From Desertivirga xinjiangensis (GTDB taxonomy: Bacteria; Bacteroidota; Bacteroidia; Sphingobacteriales; Sphingobacteriaceae), in the NCBI RefSeq assembly GCF_024436435.1, contig NZ_JAFMZP010000002.1, positions 496,001 through 560,000 on the forward strand: DNA of 64,000 nt. The letters run 5' to 3'. Each line of letters opens with the position of its first letter. Within the stretch, counting starts at the first letter, position 1. The notes under the pieces are model-generated. The model did no database searches and was not told where the DNA came from. It saw nothing but the letters and a program-made list of their open reading frames with translations. Both the position numbers and the translations under genes were made by a program. Below, one piece after another: positions 29,001 to 38,271 of this stretch.

Positions 29001-30146
29001 AATCTGATAGTGGCCGAAGAGTTTGTGACCGGTGAACCTTCAGTCCAATATCTGTCAATTATCGTTGAGGATAATGGAAAGGGCATCTCTACGGATGAGC
29101 TTCCCTATGTCTTTGACCGCTTTTTTTCTGAACATAACCAAAAAGGAACCGGAGTTGGCCTGGCCTTAAGCAAAACATTGGTAGAGTTGCACAAGGGCAG
29201 TATCGATGCAGAAAGTACTCCCGGAAAGAAAACGATTTTCCGGGTGCGATTGCCGGTGAATGAGCAGACAGCATTACAGGCGACGCCAATTGATTATTTG
29301 CCAGGGTCCAACGTTTATACCGAAGAACAAAACCATGTTTCTGACGATACAGACATGACCGAACGGCCCCTAGAGCATAAGATACTGATCGTGGATGATA
29401 ATAAAGAGATATTAGACTACCTGCAGTTGATGTTTACAGGACGTTACCGGATAACCCGGGCAATTAATGGAAAAGATGCGCTGGATAAATTGAAGGAAGA
29501 GGAACCTAACCTTATAGTGAGTGACCTGATGATGCCGCTTATGGACGGGAATGAACTTTGTTCTTTAATAAAATCGGATGTGAAAACAAGTCATATCCCA
29601 TTTATTCTATTAACGGCGAAAGCTACTGACGAAGATAAGTTAAAGGGCCTTCATACAGGAGCCGACGACTATATCCCCAAGCCTTTCCATCCCGAAATAC
29701 TGAAGGTAAGGGTGGAAAAAATGATAGAGGCGAACAAGCGCATCATTGAAAAATACAAGGGTGATGGTGTCATAATACCTAAAGATATTGCTAAGAATCC
29801 TCTGGATGAACAATTCCTGAAAAAGGTTTTGGATACAATAAATCAGAATATGAGCAACGATGATTTTTCTGTAGAGGATTTAGGGGAAGCGGTATTTATG
29901 AGCCGAAGCCACTTGTTTCGAAAGTTAAAGGCTTTAACAGGGCAAACGCCGATCGAACTGATTTACCAGGTCAGGATTAAACGCTCCATGGAGCTTTTGC
30001 TTGCACGGAAGCTTTCTATTTCTGAGATAGCTTATGAGGTAGGATTCAAAAATCCATCCTCTTTCACTTCGTCGTTCAAGAAGCAATACGGAAAATCGCC
30101 TAAAGAATATTTGGGCGATATACTGAAGGGCCAGAAAGATGCATAA
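26070..30146 (+). CDS. Hybrid two-component system regulator (HTCS)
   Basis: The 1358-residue protein contains a whole signalling pathway. After a signal peptide come two seven-bladed propellers of reg_prop repeats (about 35-725; repeats such as GYLWVGTMNGLCRFDG, LWIGTPKGLLQFDP), a Y_Y_Y domain (about 725-785), one membrane span (about 790-812), HisKA with H849 in NVSHEFRTPLTL, HATPase (N box LNNLISNALKFTP, G box VEDNGKGIS), a receiver domain with D1152 in IVSDLMMP, and an AraC-type HTH (about 1260-1350). The periplasmic propellers bind glycan fragments and the protein activates the adjoining susCD and enzyme genes. All key catalytic residues are present. Confidence 0.96.
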   Translation: MSVRSFFHFITLIISLSPLYAIAGQARAVISPGVRFDQYFSNHGLPDNRVRNLYQDSKGYLWVGTMNGLCRFDGYVFKKFYSNKAPESITATWAYAIAEDDNSDLYIGTRYGLSKFIRNSESFVSLGKENGAGGHLDGPVSALLLKNKKLWIGTPKGLLQFDPSTGKSRRFAAQPLNLGISKIIPSRGDYLWLGTEEGIVRFNTTTSRFQFFKINIRPNPYGDRIWSLLEDNETLYIGTGGDGLLKLRFDVGGGNGFDFEKIKISTSSGRSLGGTQVFDVVKSARGDLWLATEEGLGRIKYIERELVLEYFTNNSLDKNSISNNIIYKLLIDRNGILWCGTELGLNKSDLSLLAFQYFTFNGIGSADMVRSIASADGTNIFLGTASSGLFKYNTNTGTSSTLRYGAGKLPFNAFRSLYINGGALWAGTLGGAFSISTSDIAAPSSLVNDHATFATLRDSKGNFWIGTNRGLYKLDPQGKQVDLGASRDVPQIVKTGFVRQIYEDKKGDIWLGFENGGLMVIHSGSGKFVKFGDGAARKRLLGTNILAITEYPANVIWVGTEAGLNKISFSGRNREVFTIRIFNEEDGLPDKSINGILASDKGLLWISTIKGLARLDVKKNSFQTYLSNVNFSIGSCYKVSSSKLLFGTSNGFIAFNPQEIPAGGDGPVAAISELKLFNQPVEIGKMFNDDVILHKGLSSTEEIELNYRNNVFTIGFTALHYSNPEENTYSYKMEGFDDHWISADASTRAATYTNLDPGTYFFKVRAANYMNNWSRKPAVLKVTILPPPWKTWWAILLYVVLFNVLLLVLIRYVLIQSRQRQEIEYQKVEKEQLKRLNEMKVNFFTNVSHEFRTPLTLISGPVEELMRAPGIGSEERSKVSFIYRNCKKLLQLLDELMTFQKAEQGMLKLKLAPMNISSFLQTIYTNFQPLAERNKVSFGFDNTFGDRIVSFDPDKLEMVLNNLISNALKFTPQGGEVNLIVAEEFVTGEPSVQYLSIIVEDNGKGISTDELPYVFDRFFSEHNQKGTGVGLALSKTLVELHKGSIDAESTPGKKTIFRVRLPVNEQTALQATPIDYLPGSNVYTEEQNHVSDDTDMTERPLEHKILIVDDNKEILDYLQLMFTGRYRITRAINGKDALDKLKEEEPNLIVSDLMMPLMDGNELCSLIKSDVKTSHIPFILLTAKATDEDKLKGLHTGADDYIPKPFHPEILKVRVEKMIEANKRIIEKYKGDGVIIPKDIAKNPLDEQFLKKVLDTINQNMSNDDFSVEDLGEAVFMSRSHLFRKLKALTGQTPIELIYQVRIKRSMELLLARKLSISEIAYEVGFKNPSSFTSSFKKQYGKSPKEYLGDILKGQKDA

Positions 30147-30223
30147 CGTGTTTGAAAGGTGCGTGTGGTCATTTGGAAATACTTTTTGCAACATTTCCGA
30201 CAGGTAAAGTTCTGAATCAAAAA

Positions 30224-30231
30224 TACATTTG
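30224..30231 (+). promoter_or_regulatory. Candidate -7 promoter box before the GH141-like gene
   Basis: TACATTTG matches the Bacteroidota -7 consensus TAnnTTTG exactly and lies 27 nt before the ATG at 30259. No TTG was seen at the usual -33 distance. It would let the genes after the HTCS be expressed from their own promoter. Confidence 0.4.
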
Positions 30232-30258
30232 CTACGCTTTATTAAACACACTAACCAA

Positions 30259-32556
30259 ATGATACTAATTCCTGAAAGAAGGGCTAAACCAGTTTCCAAA
30301 ATTAAGACTATTGTGCTTTCCTGCACCTTGGTTGCTGTACTGGGAGGGCCTTTATTTGGCCAGCAAAAAAAGACGACAAACCTGTATGTTGGTCCTAATG
30401 GAAGTGATAAGAATCCGGGAACACTTAGCGCTCCATTCAAAACGATTGAAGCGGCGCGCGATCATGTAAGAGCACTCAAGAAATCCCACAGACTTCCGGC
30501 TGGTGGGCTAAATGTAATTATAAAGAGCGGAGACTATATCATGCCGACAGGTCTGAAATTCGACAAGCAGGATTCCGGGACTCCGTCATCACCGGTTTCA
30601 TACATCGCTGAAAAGGGTGCAAAGGTAAACTTAATCGCAGGAAAAGTTCTTAATTCAGCGTTATTGAAACCGTTAAGTACAACCGCGGCAAGAAGAGTTT
30701 ATCCTGGTGTTGACAGGACCAATCTAGTGGAAATCGACCTGCGGGGTTTAAATTTGGTTAATGCATCTCGTTTTGCTCCTGCAAATTGCTTTTCAGACAG
30801 CTGGCACATTATCGACTTTTTTGCGAACGATAAACGGCAGCCTTTATCCCAATGGCCAAATCCGCAGGAGAATATCCGTAATAATAATGATCCGGGATGG
30901 GTTACCTGTAACGGGTCGCAGGGTAACAAAACTTTTTATTACGGGCCGGGTGGGAAACCTGAAGATGGAGAATACGTTAATGAGCTGGATCTTGATGGCT
31001 CAGGGCGATCTGCAAGATGGGCCTCTGCTATAGGAGACGGATATGAAATTTGGTTGAAGGGATTTTGGAGAGTTCCCTGGGAGCCTTTTACCATCAAGGT
31101 AGGAAACATCAGCACGAAAGAAAATACCATAACCCTGGCTGATGAACCAGACGGGGGAATGGGGTCAAAATACAGTCCGGTGGCGAACAAAGAGCCCCTT
31201 TGGCGCACTGGTCTGGGAAAGGAAAAATGGAGGGCAATAAATCTCCTGGAAGAGATAGACTATCCTGGAGAGTGGGCCCTGGACGTCAAAGATCAGAAGA
31301 TATATTTTTATGCACCCTCTGATCCAAGGGCCCTGAGGCTTATGATCGCAGATTCTGACGAGCCGGTGATCCAACTTACGGAGGCTTCGAATATCAGATT
31401 TATCGGCTTAAATATTTCAGGTACAAGGGCTAACGGAGTTGAATTCATAAATTCCAGTCAGAATATCATTGCAGCTTGCACCATCTCCAATGTGGGTAGT
31501 GATGGTATTGTACTTAAAGGGGGGAAGAATAACCTGGTGCAAAGTAATGACATCTTTGAGACCGGAGGAGCGGGCCTGGTTGTGGCTAATTCCGGAGACC
31601 GTAAATCATTAGAGCCGTCGGGAGTGGTGCTTACAAACAATCATATTTACCAGATAGCTAAGCTTGCCTTCAAAGAAGCTATTCAGCTTGCTAATAGTGT
31701 TGCGATAAAGGTAAGCCATAATTTAATGCATGATATGCCTAAAAGTGCCGTCCGTACTGATATGGTAAACAATTGCCTTTTTGAGTATAATGAAGTGCAC
31801 AATATTGCTATGGGCGAAAGTGACAATGGCGCTTTTTACAATTACGGAGGTTGGAGCACTTATGGTAATGTATACCGGTATAACTTTGTTCATCATATAA
31901 ACCGTTCAAACGGGTTTTATTGCGATGATGGGGACAGCGGCGACAGGTTTTACAATAACATTGTTTACGATGCGATAGACGCCATTAAATTTGGCGGGGG
32001 ACACCATAATATAGCCGAAAACAACCTGTTCATTCGCTGCAAAGATCAGGGTGTGGACGACCGGGGTATTTCCCGGAATTACCGGCTTGGTACTCACTAC
32101 GAGGCACGGTTGCTGGAAATGAAACCATTTGAAGAACCATGGAAGTCGTATGGCAAAAAGCTTAAAGCCGAATATGGGTTGAAAGCCAATCTTTGGTCGG
32201 ATATTTTAAGGGCTGCCTGGCATCCAGAGTATCCAAACGGCTGTGCGTTAGTTGATAATGTGTCGGTTCAGTGCGGCCCATACCTAAAGCCAAAGCATGG
32301 GGAGGTGACTATCAGTGGTAACCTCGAACTCCCATCGGTAAAAGATGCTGCATTTTATAATTTAAGCATGCTTGATCTTAGAACAGATAATCCGGAGGTC
32401 ATTAAAAAAATTCCAAAGTTAAATTCGATTCTTCCGGCAACTGGGCTCCGGAAAGATTCGTACCGGACCACGGTACCGTCTAAAAGTGAGACCGGAGGTC
32501 TGGAAAACCGTGGAAAAGCGGGAAATGCATGGGATGAGGATCAACTCGTAAAATAA
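30259..32556 (+). CDS. Parallel beta-helix glycosidase, GH141-like
   Basis: The 765-residue secreted protein has a signal segment (about 15-36, TIVLSCTLVAVLGGPLFG) and an opening NLYVGPNGSDKNPGTLSAPF with KTIEAARDHVRALKK, the standard start of right-handed beta-helix enzymes. Helix coils run about 370-620 (SNIRFIGLNISGTRANGVEF, SDGIVLKGGKNNLVQ). This arrangement fits GH141, whose known members include an alpha-L-fucosidase from rhamnogalacturonan II breakdown and a xylanase; GH120-like or lyase functions are alternatives. A fucosidase role would fit the two GH29 neighbours. ATG at 30259 is preferred over a TTG at 30229. It is 20 nt from the GH3 gene. Confidence 0.7.
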   Translation: MILIPERRAKPVSKIKTIVLSCTLVAVLGGPLFGQQKKTTNLYVGPNGSDKNPGTLSAPFKTIEAARDHVRALKKSHRLPAGGLNVIIKSGDYIMPTGLKFDKQDSGTPSSPVSYIAEKGAKVNLIAGKVLNSALLKPLSTTAARRVYPGVDRTNLVEIDLRGLNLVNASRFAPANCFSDSWHIIDFFANDKRQPLSQWPNPQENIRNNNDPGWVTCNGSQGNKTFYYGPGGKPEDGEYVNELDLDGSGRSARWASAIGDGYEIWLKGFWRVPWEPFTIKVGNISTKENTITLADEPDGGMGSKYSPVANKEPLWRTGLGKEKWRAINLLEEIDYPGEWALDVKDQKIYFYAPSDPRALRLMIADSDEPVIQLTEASNIRFIGLNISGTRANGVEFINSSQNIIAACTISNVGSDGIVLKGGKNNLVQSNDIFETGGAGLVVANSGDRKSLEPSGVVLTNNHIYQIAKLAFKEAIQLANSVAIKVSHNLMHDMPKSAVRTDMVNNCLFEYNEVHNIAMGESDNGAFYNYGGWSTYGNVYRYNFVHHINRSNGFYCDDGDSGDRFYNNIVYDAIDAIKFGGGHHNIAENNLFIRCKDQGVDDRGISRNYRLGTHYEARLLEMKPFEEPWKSYGKKLKAEYGLKANLWSDILRAAWHPEYPNGCALVDNVSVQCGPYLKPKHGEVTISGNLELPSVKDAAFYNLSMLDLRTDNPEVIKKIPKLNSILPATGLRKDSYRTTVPSKSETGGLENRGKAGNAWDEDQLVK

Positions 32557-32576
32557 GCTATTTAATACATTATTCA

Positions 32577-34298
32577 ATGAAATTTAGATTTACCATATAT
32601 CTTTTGGTATTGGCCTGCGGCGCATTTGCCCAGCAAAAGAGGGAGAGTTCGGTAGGGGACTGGAAAAAGTTGAGCCTGAGAGAGAAGATCGGCCAGACGA
32701 TGCTGATGCTTCCTGACAGGGAAGATGAACTGCGTCTAGGGGGCGGCAGTCTGGAGGGCTTTTTTAAAAACTATCCTGTGACCGGTTTTTTTATGGGCTG
32801 GAAACTCTTCGTAAATGTACCCGAGGATCAGAAAGTAAACCATTTGAAGAAGTCGCTCGTCGAATATCAGCAAGCAAGCCGGCTACCCCTGATCTTTCAG
32901 CAGGACTATGAAAACGGAATAGCGCTTCCTGGAATGACATCACTTCCAAGGGAAATGGCACTCGGGGCAGCCAACTCTACAACGCTTACGTATGATTACG
33001 GTACGAGCCTGGCCAGGGAAGCAAGATCACTAGGAGTAAAGTGGGTACTTCATCCTGTTGCAGATCTTAGCATCAATCCCCTGAACCCTATAGTAAATAC
33101 ACGCGGTATTTCGGACGATCCGGAGAAGGCTGTCAGGCTGTTGAGCAGGCAGCTCAAAGGCTTACAGGATAATGGCGTAGCTGCCACTATAAAACATTTT
33201 CCAGGCGATGGTATGGATAGCAGGGATCAGCATCTTACCACCACTACTAATTCGCTGAGCATGCCGCAGTGGAAGCAATATCACGGAAAAGTGTTTCAGG
33301 CATTGATCGATAGCGGGGTGGCAGCAATTATGCCCGGACATATTACTTTACCCGCCTACCAGAAAGAAAAGTTGAATGGGTTCTTTCCGCCGGCAACATT
33401 GTCCAGGGAGCTGCTTACTGATCTTTTGAAAAAAGATATGGGCTTCAAGGGGGTGATTGTGTCTGATGCAATGACCATGGGCGGTTTTCGAGGCTGGTAT
33501 CCCAATCAGTTAGAAGGAGAGATCCAAAGTTTTCTTGCCGGGGTTGACGTCCTGCTCTGGCCTTCCTACGAATTTATGGATACGGTGGAAGCCCGGATAA
33601 AGCGTGGCGAAATACCGATAGCGCGTCTGGATGATGCTGTAAGCCGGATATGGGCGATGAAAAAGAAGTATGGGCTTCTTGATAAAAACAATCAACTTCT
33701 CCGCGAAATGACTAAAGAGGAGAAAAGCTTCGCCCAGTCTACTGCACAGGCGATAGCAGAAAATGCGGTGACGCTTGTGCGCGATCGTAATTCTGCTATT
33801 CCGATTGACTCAGCAAAAAGTAAGAAAATTTTGGTTATCGGGGTGACTACAGAAAGCCGTAAAGGTGGCGACGGAGGTCTTGAAGTGTTGAAGAACTTTG
33901 CTTCAGGTTTAACCAAAAAAGGCTTTGATGTTGATTTTCAACGTAACCTGCTGTATGAGACTCAGGGATGGACTGAAGATGTAACCTCCAGGTATGATAA
34001 GGTAATCGTTGCCGTTGTCCGCCAAACACATACGCCATTTGGTCCCCTTCAATTGTATGACGACGAAGCACAGACGGCGTGGGGTGTAAATGCAATGCCG
34101 AAAGATAAAGTCATAGTAGTTTCCTTCGGAAGTCCTTATCTTTTAAACGAATACTTTGAAAGAGTAAACACCTGCATTAATGCGTATTCAAATGGTCCGG
34201 AGATGCATAATGCGGTAATAAGAGTCCTCACAGGAGAGATACAGGCGAAAGGGGTATCACCTGTGATTCTTGAGCGGAAAAACCCTGAACTAAATTAA
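32577..34298 (+). CDS. GH3 family hydrolase with NagZ-type dyad
   Basis: The 573-residue protein has a signal peptide (to about residue 19). The GH3 N-terminal barrel shows the nucleophile D297 in VIVSDAMTM, and KHFPGDG followed by SRDQH. The D217-Q-H219 arrangement corresponds to the Asp/His acid-base dyad of NagZ-type beta-N-acetylglucosaminidases, not to the Glu acid-base of two-domain beta-glucosidases. A C-terminal sandwich (about 395-570) follows. It is therefore best read as an exo-acting beta-N-acetylhexosaminidase or related enzyme exported to the periplasm. It sits between the GH141-like and second GH29 genes with gaps of 20 and 7 nt. Confidence 0.85.
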   Translation: MKFRFTIYLLVLACGAFAQQKRESSVGDWKKLSLREKIGQTMLMLPDREDELRLGGGSLEGFFKNYPVTGFFMGWKLFVNVPEDQKVNHLKKSLVEYQQASRLPLIFQQDYENGIALPGMTSLPREMALGAANSTTLTYDYGTSLAREARSLGVKWVLHPVADLSINPLNPIVNTRGISDDPEKAVRLLSRQLKGLQDNGVAATIKHFPGDGMDSRDQHLTTTTNSLSMPQWKQYHGKVFQALIDSGVAAIMPGHITLPAYQKEKLNGFFPPATLSRELLTDLLKKDMGFKGVIVSDAMTMGGFRGWYPNQLEGEIQSFLAGVDVLLWPSYEFMDTVEARIKRGEIPIARLDDAVSRIWAMKKKYGLLDKNNQLLREMTKEEKSFAQSTAQAIAENAVTLVRDRNSAIPIDSAKSKKILVIGVTTESRKGGDGGLEVLKNFASGLTKKGFDVDFQRNLLYETQGWTEDVTSRYDKVIVAVVRQTHTPFGPLQLYDDEAQTAWGVNAMPKDKVIVVSFGSPYLLNEYFERVNTCINAYSNGPEMHNAVIRVLTGEIQAKGVSPVILERKNPELN

Positions 34299-34305
34299 AG
34301 ATCAC

Positions 34306-35712
34306 ATGAGAAAAAATAAGTTTTTAAATAACGCAGCACTAGTTATTTCTTTTTGTGCTATTTACCTTCAGACTGTCAAAGCACAAAATAGTGTGACAAC
34401 AGAAAAACCAGTTTGGGTTAAAGAAACGGAAGCTCAAAAAGACAAGCGGATGGAGTGGTGGCAGGACGCTCGCTTCGGTATGTTTATACATTGGGGATTG
34501 TATTCTTCTGCTGCCCGGCACGAATGGGTGCAGAACCGCGAAAAGATAAGTGCTGAGAACTACAGGAAGTATTTTGATGTTTTCAACCCTGATCTGTATA
34601 ATCCGCAGGAGTGGGCGAAAAAAGCAAAACAGGCAGGAATGAAATATGTGGTGATCACCACAAAGCACCATGAAGGTTTCTGTCTTTGGGACTCGAAATA
34701 TACCGATTTCAAAGCAACGAAGAGTCCTGCGGGAAAGGATCTGTTAAAGCCTCTGGTGAATGCTCTAAGAGCTGAAGACATACGGGTTGGATTTTACTAT
34801 TCATTGATCGACTGGAACCATCCTCATTTTCCGATCGACAGGAACCATCCTTTACGGGATGAAAAGAATGTTGCAGAACTTAACCGTAACCGGGATATTA
34901 AGAAGTATCAGCAGTTTCTGAAAGATCAGGTAACAGAACTGCTAACCCAATTTGGTAAAATAGATGAGCTTTTCTTCGATTACTCTTATCCAGGATCTAA
35001 TGGAAAAGGCCAGCAGGATTGGGATTCTGAGGGCTTGTTAAAACTAGTGAGGAAACTTCAGCCTGATGTGATAGTAAATGACCGGCTGGATCTTAGTGAA
35101 ACAAACTGGGGATGGGATTACAAAACACCAGAGCAGTTTATGCCTGCTAAATGGCCGTCTGTAAATGGGATAAATGTACCCTGGGAGACCTGCCAGACCT
35201 TCTCTGGTTCCTGGGGCTATCATAGAGACGAATATTCATGGAAGTCAAGCAGGCAGTTGATTACCATGCTGATAGAGACCGTTAGCAAAGGTGGGAACTT
35301 GCTGCTGAACGTTGGCCCTACGGCAAGAGGCCTTTTTGAAGAGAAGGCAAACGAAAGGCTCGATGATATAGCAAAATGGATGAAATTTAACGACAGGTCT
35401 ATTTATGGATGTACGCAGGCACCAGACAATTTCGAAAAACCCGATAATTGTATACTGACGTATAATGCCGGCACTAAACGTCTTTATATTCACGTTCTTT
35501 CCTGGCCATTTAAGTCCTTGCATCTGAAAAATTATAAGGGCAAGTTCAGGTATGCTCAATTGCTGAATGACGCTTCTGAGATAAAATTTAGATACGATAT
35601 CAAACCCGGAAGTCATACTACTGAAACAGCAGGTGAAAACGATGTGATCCTGGATCTGCCAGTGCAGGCTCCTGGTGTTGAAGTTCCTGTTATTGAACTT
35701 GTTTTGAACTAA
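34306..35712 (+). CDS. GH29 alpha-L-fucosidase 2
   Basis: The 468-residue protein has a signal peptide (to about residue 26, VKAQNS) and GH29 motifs: WWQDARFGMFIHWGLYS, YVVITTKHHEGFCLWD, nucleophile strand ELFFDYSYPG (D225) and SKGGNLLLNVGPTARG. Its barrel is closer to the canonical type than fucosidase 1. It is the last gene of the co-directional block A, followed by a convergent GH92 gene. It should release terminal alpha-L-fucose in the periplasm. Confidence 0.92.
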   Translation: MRKNKFLNNAALVISFCAIYLQTVKAQNSVTTEKPVWVKETEAQKDKRMEWWQDARFGMFIHWGLYSSAARHEWVQNREKISAENYRKYFDVFNPDLYNPQEWAKKAKQAGMKYVVITTKHHEGFCLWDSKYTDFKATKSPAGKDLLKPLVNALRAEDIRVGFYYSLIDWNHPHFPIDRNHPLRDEKNVAELNRNRDIKKYQQFLKDQVTELLTQFGKIDELFFDYSYPGSNGKGQQDWDSEGLLKLVRKLQPDVIVNDRLDLSETNWGWDYKTPEQFMPAKWPSVNGINVPWETCQTFSGSWGYHRDEYSWKSSRQLITMLIETVSKGGNLLLNVGPTARGLFEEKANERLDDIAKWMKFNDRSIYGCTQAPDNFEKPDNCILTYNAGTKRLYIHVLSWPFKSLHLKNYKGKFRYAQLLNDASEIKFRYDIKPGSHTTETAGENDVILDLPVQAPGVEVPVIELVLN

Positions 35713-35772
35713 GATATGGATATCGACAGCAAGTTGACAGCCCGCCTTCTACCGGATTATTCTTCGTTACAG

Positions 35773-38028
35773 TTAATTCGACTTATCGCTAAGTGAAGGC
35801 GGCGGATTCTTGCTTCCCCAGCGGCTGGGCTTATTTCCCATAACGAACTCAAGTGTTGCCCCGTTGATGATGTCGGCATGTCTGAACCAAGACTTCTTCC
35901 AGGACTTGCCGTTTAGCTTTGCCGATTGAATATAAATATTCTCTTTACTGATATTTTTTGACTTGATAGTCAGATATTTATTCGTAGATAATTTTACCGA
36001 TACTTTTTTAAATAATGGTGCGGTAATCAGGTAAACGTCCTGACCAGCGTTGGGATAGAAACCCATTGCATGCATCGCATACCATGCAGACATCGCCCCG
36101 GAGTCGTCGTTCCCAGGCAATCCCCCTCTTCCGGTACTATAGCGCGTATTACGTGTTTGGTTAACTACAAAAGCGGTCCGGTCTTGCCTTCCTGCCCAAA
36201 TATACAGGCAGGGCATTAAAAAGCCAGGTTCATTATTTACGTTGTAATACTGGTTCACAAAGAATGTATCCAGTCGGTTAACAAATGCATTTTTACCCCC
36301 TGTAAACTCCATAAGTTTTTTAACATCCTGCGGAACATATAAGGAATAGGTCCAGGTGTTACCTTCATATAAGAAGCCCGCAAATGTTCCATTTCTAAAA
36401 AAATCAAAATCATCTACCCAACTACCGTTCTTGTTTTTAGGCCAGATAAACCCTTTTGCTCCGTGATTGCTCAAAGGCCTCCAAATGTTTTGCCAGTTGG
36501 ATGCTCTTTTTAAGTACTTTTCTGCATCTGCTGTCTTGCCCAGACCTTTTGCTAGCATGGCAATGGAAGCATCATTGGCAGCATATTCAACGGTCCTTGA
36601 TCCGGCGATCGAAATTCCATAAGGAACGTAACCTAAGGATTTGTAAAGTTCGATTCCTTCTCGTCCTTCCTTTTTCGGTCTAAGGGGTTCTACCTCAGCA
36701 TTTTTAACCATCGCTTCATAGGCCTTTGAATAGTCAATGTTTTTTAAGCCTTTTAAATAAGCATCAGTAATAAGCACATCAGAATTTGTACCTCCCTGAA
36801 TTAATCCGTTATCGTTTCCACTTCTTGCGTCGGGCATATAACCTTCATGTTTATAAATATCAATCAGTGAGCGGATAATGTCTTCCTGCCTTTTTTGATC
36901 TAATAGGGTGATTAAGGGGTTCGACGCCCTGTACGTATCCCATATGGCATAAAAATCATCGTAATAGGGTTCGTCAGATTGCCATAATGGATTCTCCCCG
37001 GTCCGGTTTGAGGGCATCAAAAATACATGGTATAAGGCAGTATAAAACATTTTTTTATTGGCCTCATTATCGTCTTCAATTTGTATACGCTGCAGCAAAT
37101 CAGTCCAGGTTTCCAAGGCTTCCTGCTTGACCTGCCCGAAGTCTTTTCCTCCAGATTCCAATGCCAGATTTTGCCTGGCTTTGGCACAGCTAATAAAGGA
37201 AATGCCCACTTTAGCTACAATTTGCTGTCCGGCAGATGTCTGGTAATTGAAAACTGCCCCGCATGCTGTTTTCGATTTTTGCGTGGCTGGCTTCACTTCC
37301 TTTTCATCAGATAATACCCCGTTTTTCCAGGTTTGGGATGAGGACGCCGGTGTATTGAACACTGCATGAAAATAAACAGTATAGGGAGCGCCCTCATTCC
37401 AACCTCCGGCTATAGTGCCAAAACCTTCAATCTCTGTATCAGAAAGGATCTTTATTCCCGAATTAATTAGTTTTTGAACGCTGCTGCCTTTCACAAGAAA
37501 AGAGGCTGCATCTATGAGTATGTGCGATTGGTTTGATTTCGGAAAGGTATAACGATGTAGTCCTACACTGTGGGTAGTGGTAAGTTCTACTTTGATGAAG
37601 GATTGACTTAATGTTTTTGAACTTTCTAATTTTTTTAAGGTTGCAGAATAATATCCAGGCATAGCCACTTCATCGCTAACCTCGCTTTCATGGGATTTAA
37701 TATCCGCAGGCCCCAGGCCCGGCATCAATAGAATGTTACCATATTTGGCTCCTCCTCCGGTACCGCTCACATGAGTATGACTGAATCCATATACTGCTGA
37801 TTTGCTTACATAACCTGAATTGTTATTCGGTGATTTTCCTTTTTTCATTTTTCCGTCAGGACTTAACCTGACCATCCCAAATGGCAGGGAAGGCCCTGGA
37901 AAAACATTTCCGGAATTTTCGGTTCCGATAAACGGATCAACATATTGCAATACGCTTTTTTGCGCTTGTGAACTGACTACCCAGCAAGTGAGCAATAAGA
38001 TAAGTACAGGTCGATTGAGCTTATGCAC
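35773..38028 (-). CDS. GH92 alpha-mannosidase 1
   Basis: The 751-residue protein has a signal peptide (to about residue 23, SSQAQ). GH92 features: YVDPFIGTENSGNVFPG and PFGMVRLSPDG at the N-terminus, YGFSHTHVSGTG, and the catalytic-domain motif GGLPGNDDSGAMSAWYAMHAMGFYP. GH92 enzymes are calcium-dependent inverting exo-alpha-mannosidases acting on N-glycans or mannans. It is convergent with block A and divergent from the GH105 gene, with about 240 bp between the starts. This copy keeps the canonical PGNDDSG...WY signature. Confidence 0.93.
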   Translation of the reverse strand: MHKLNRPVLILLLTCWVVSSQAQKSVLQYVDPFIGTENSGNVFPGPSLPFGMVRLSPDGKMKKGKSPNNNSGYVSKSAVYGFSHTHVSGTGGGAKYGNILLMPGLGPADIKSHESEVSDEVAMPGYYSATLKKLESSKTLSQSFIKVELTTTHSVGLHRYTFPKSNQSHILIDAASFLVKGSSVQKLINSGIKILSDTEIEGFGTIAGGWNEGAPYTVYFHAVFNTPASSSQTWKNGVLSDEKEVKPATQKSKTACGAVFNYQTSAGQQIVAKVGISFISCAKARQNLALESGGKDFGQVKQEALETWTDLLQRIQIEDDNEANKKMFYTALYHVFLMPSNRTGENPLWQSDEPYYDDFYAIWDTYRASNPLITLLDQKRQEDIIRSLIDIYKHEGYMPDARSGNDNGLIQGGTNSDVLITDAYLKGLKNIDYSKAYEAMVKNAEVEPLRPKKEGREGIELYKSLGYVPYGISIAGSRTVEYAANDASIAMLAKGLGKTADAEKYLKRASNWQNIWRPLSNHGAKGFIWPKNKNGSWVDDFDFFRNGTFAGFLYEGNTWTYSLYVPQDVKKLMEFTGGKNAFVNRLDTFFVNQYYNVNNEPGFLMPCLYIWAGRQDRTAFVVNQTRNTRYSTGRGGLPGNDDSGAMSAWYAMHAMGFYPNAGQDVYLITAPLFKKVSVKLSTNKYLTIKSKNISKENIYIQSAKLNGKSWKKSWFRHADIINGATLEFVMGNKPSRWGSKNPPPSLSDKSN

Positions 38029-38271
38029 GCTATTTAATTAGTTCGCTTATACTGGCAATATATCAGGAACTTAGATAGTAAATACGGGATATTTGAAACA
38101 CATGTGCCGTGCTAAATGAACATTTGTTGATCTCTTTTAACTAAATTTTTTTGAAGTATTTAACATGCTGATCTGAAACAATACTCTGAATCTATTCTTG
38201 GGCGATGTAAGTACATTAGCTAGCAACAGTGCGATACACGTTGTTTGCACTTCCAGAAAATGACCATCACT

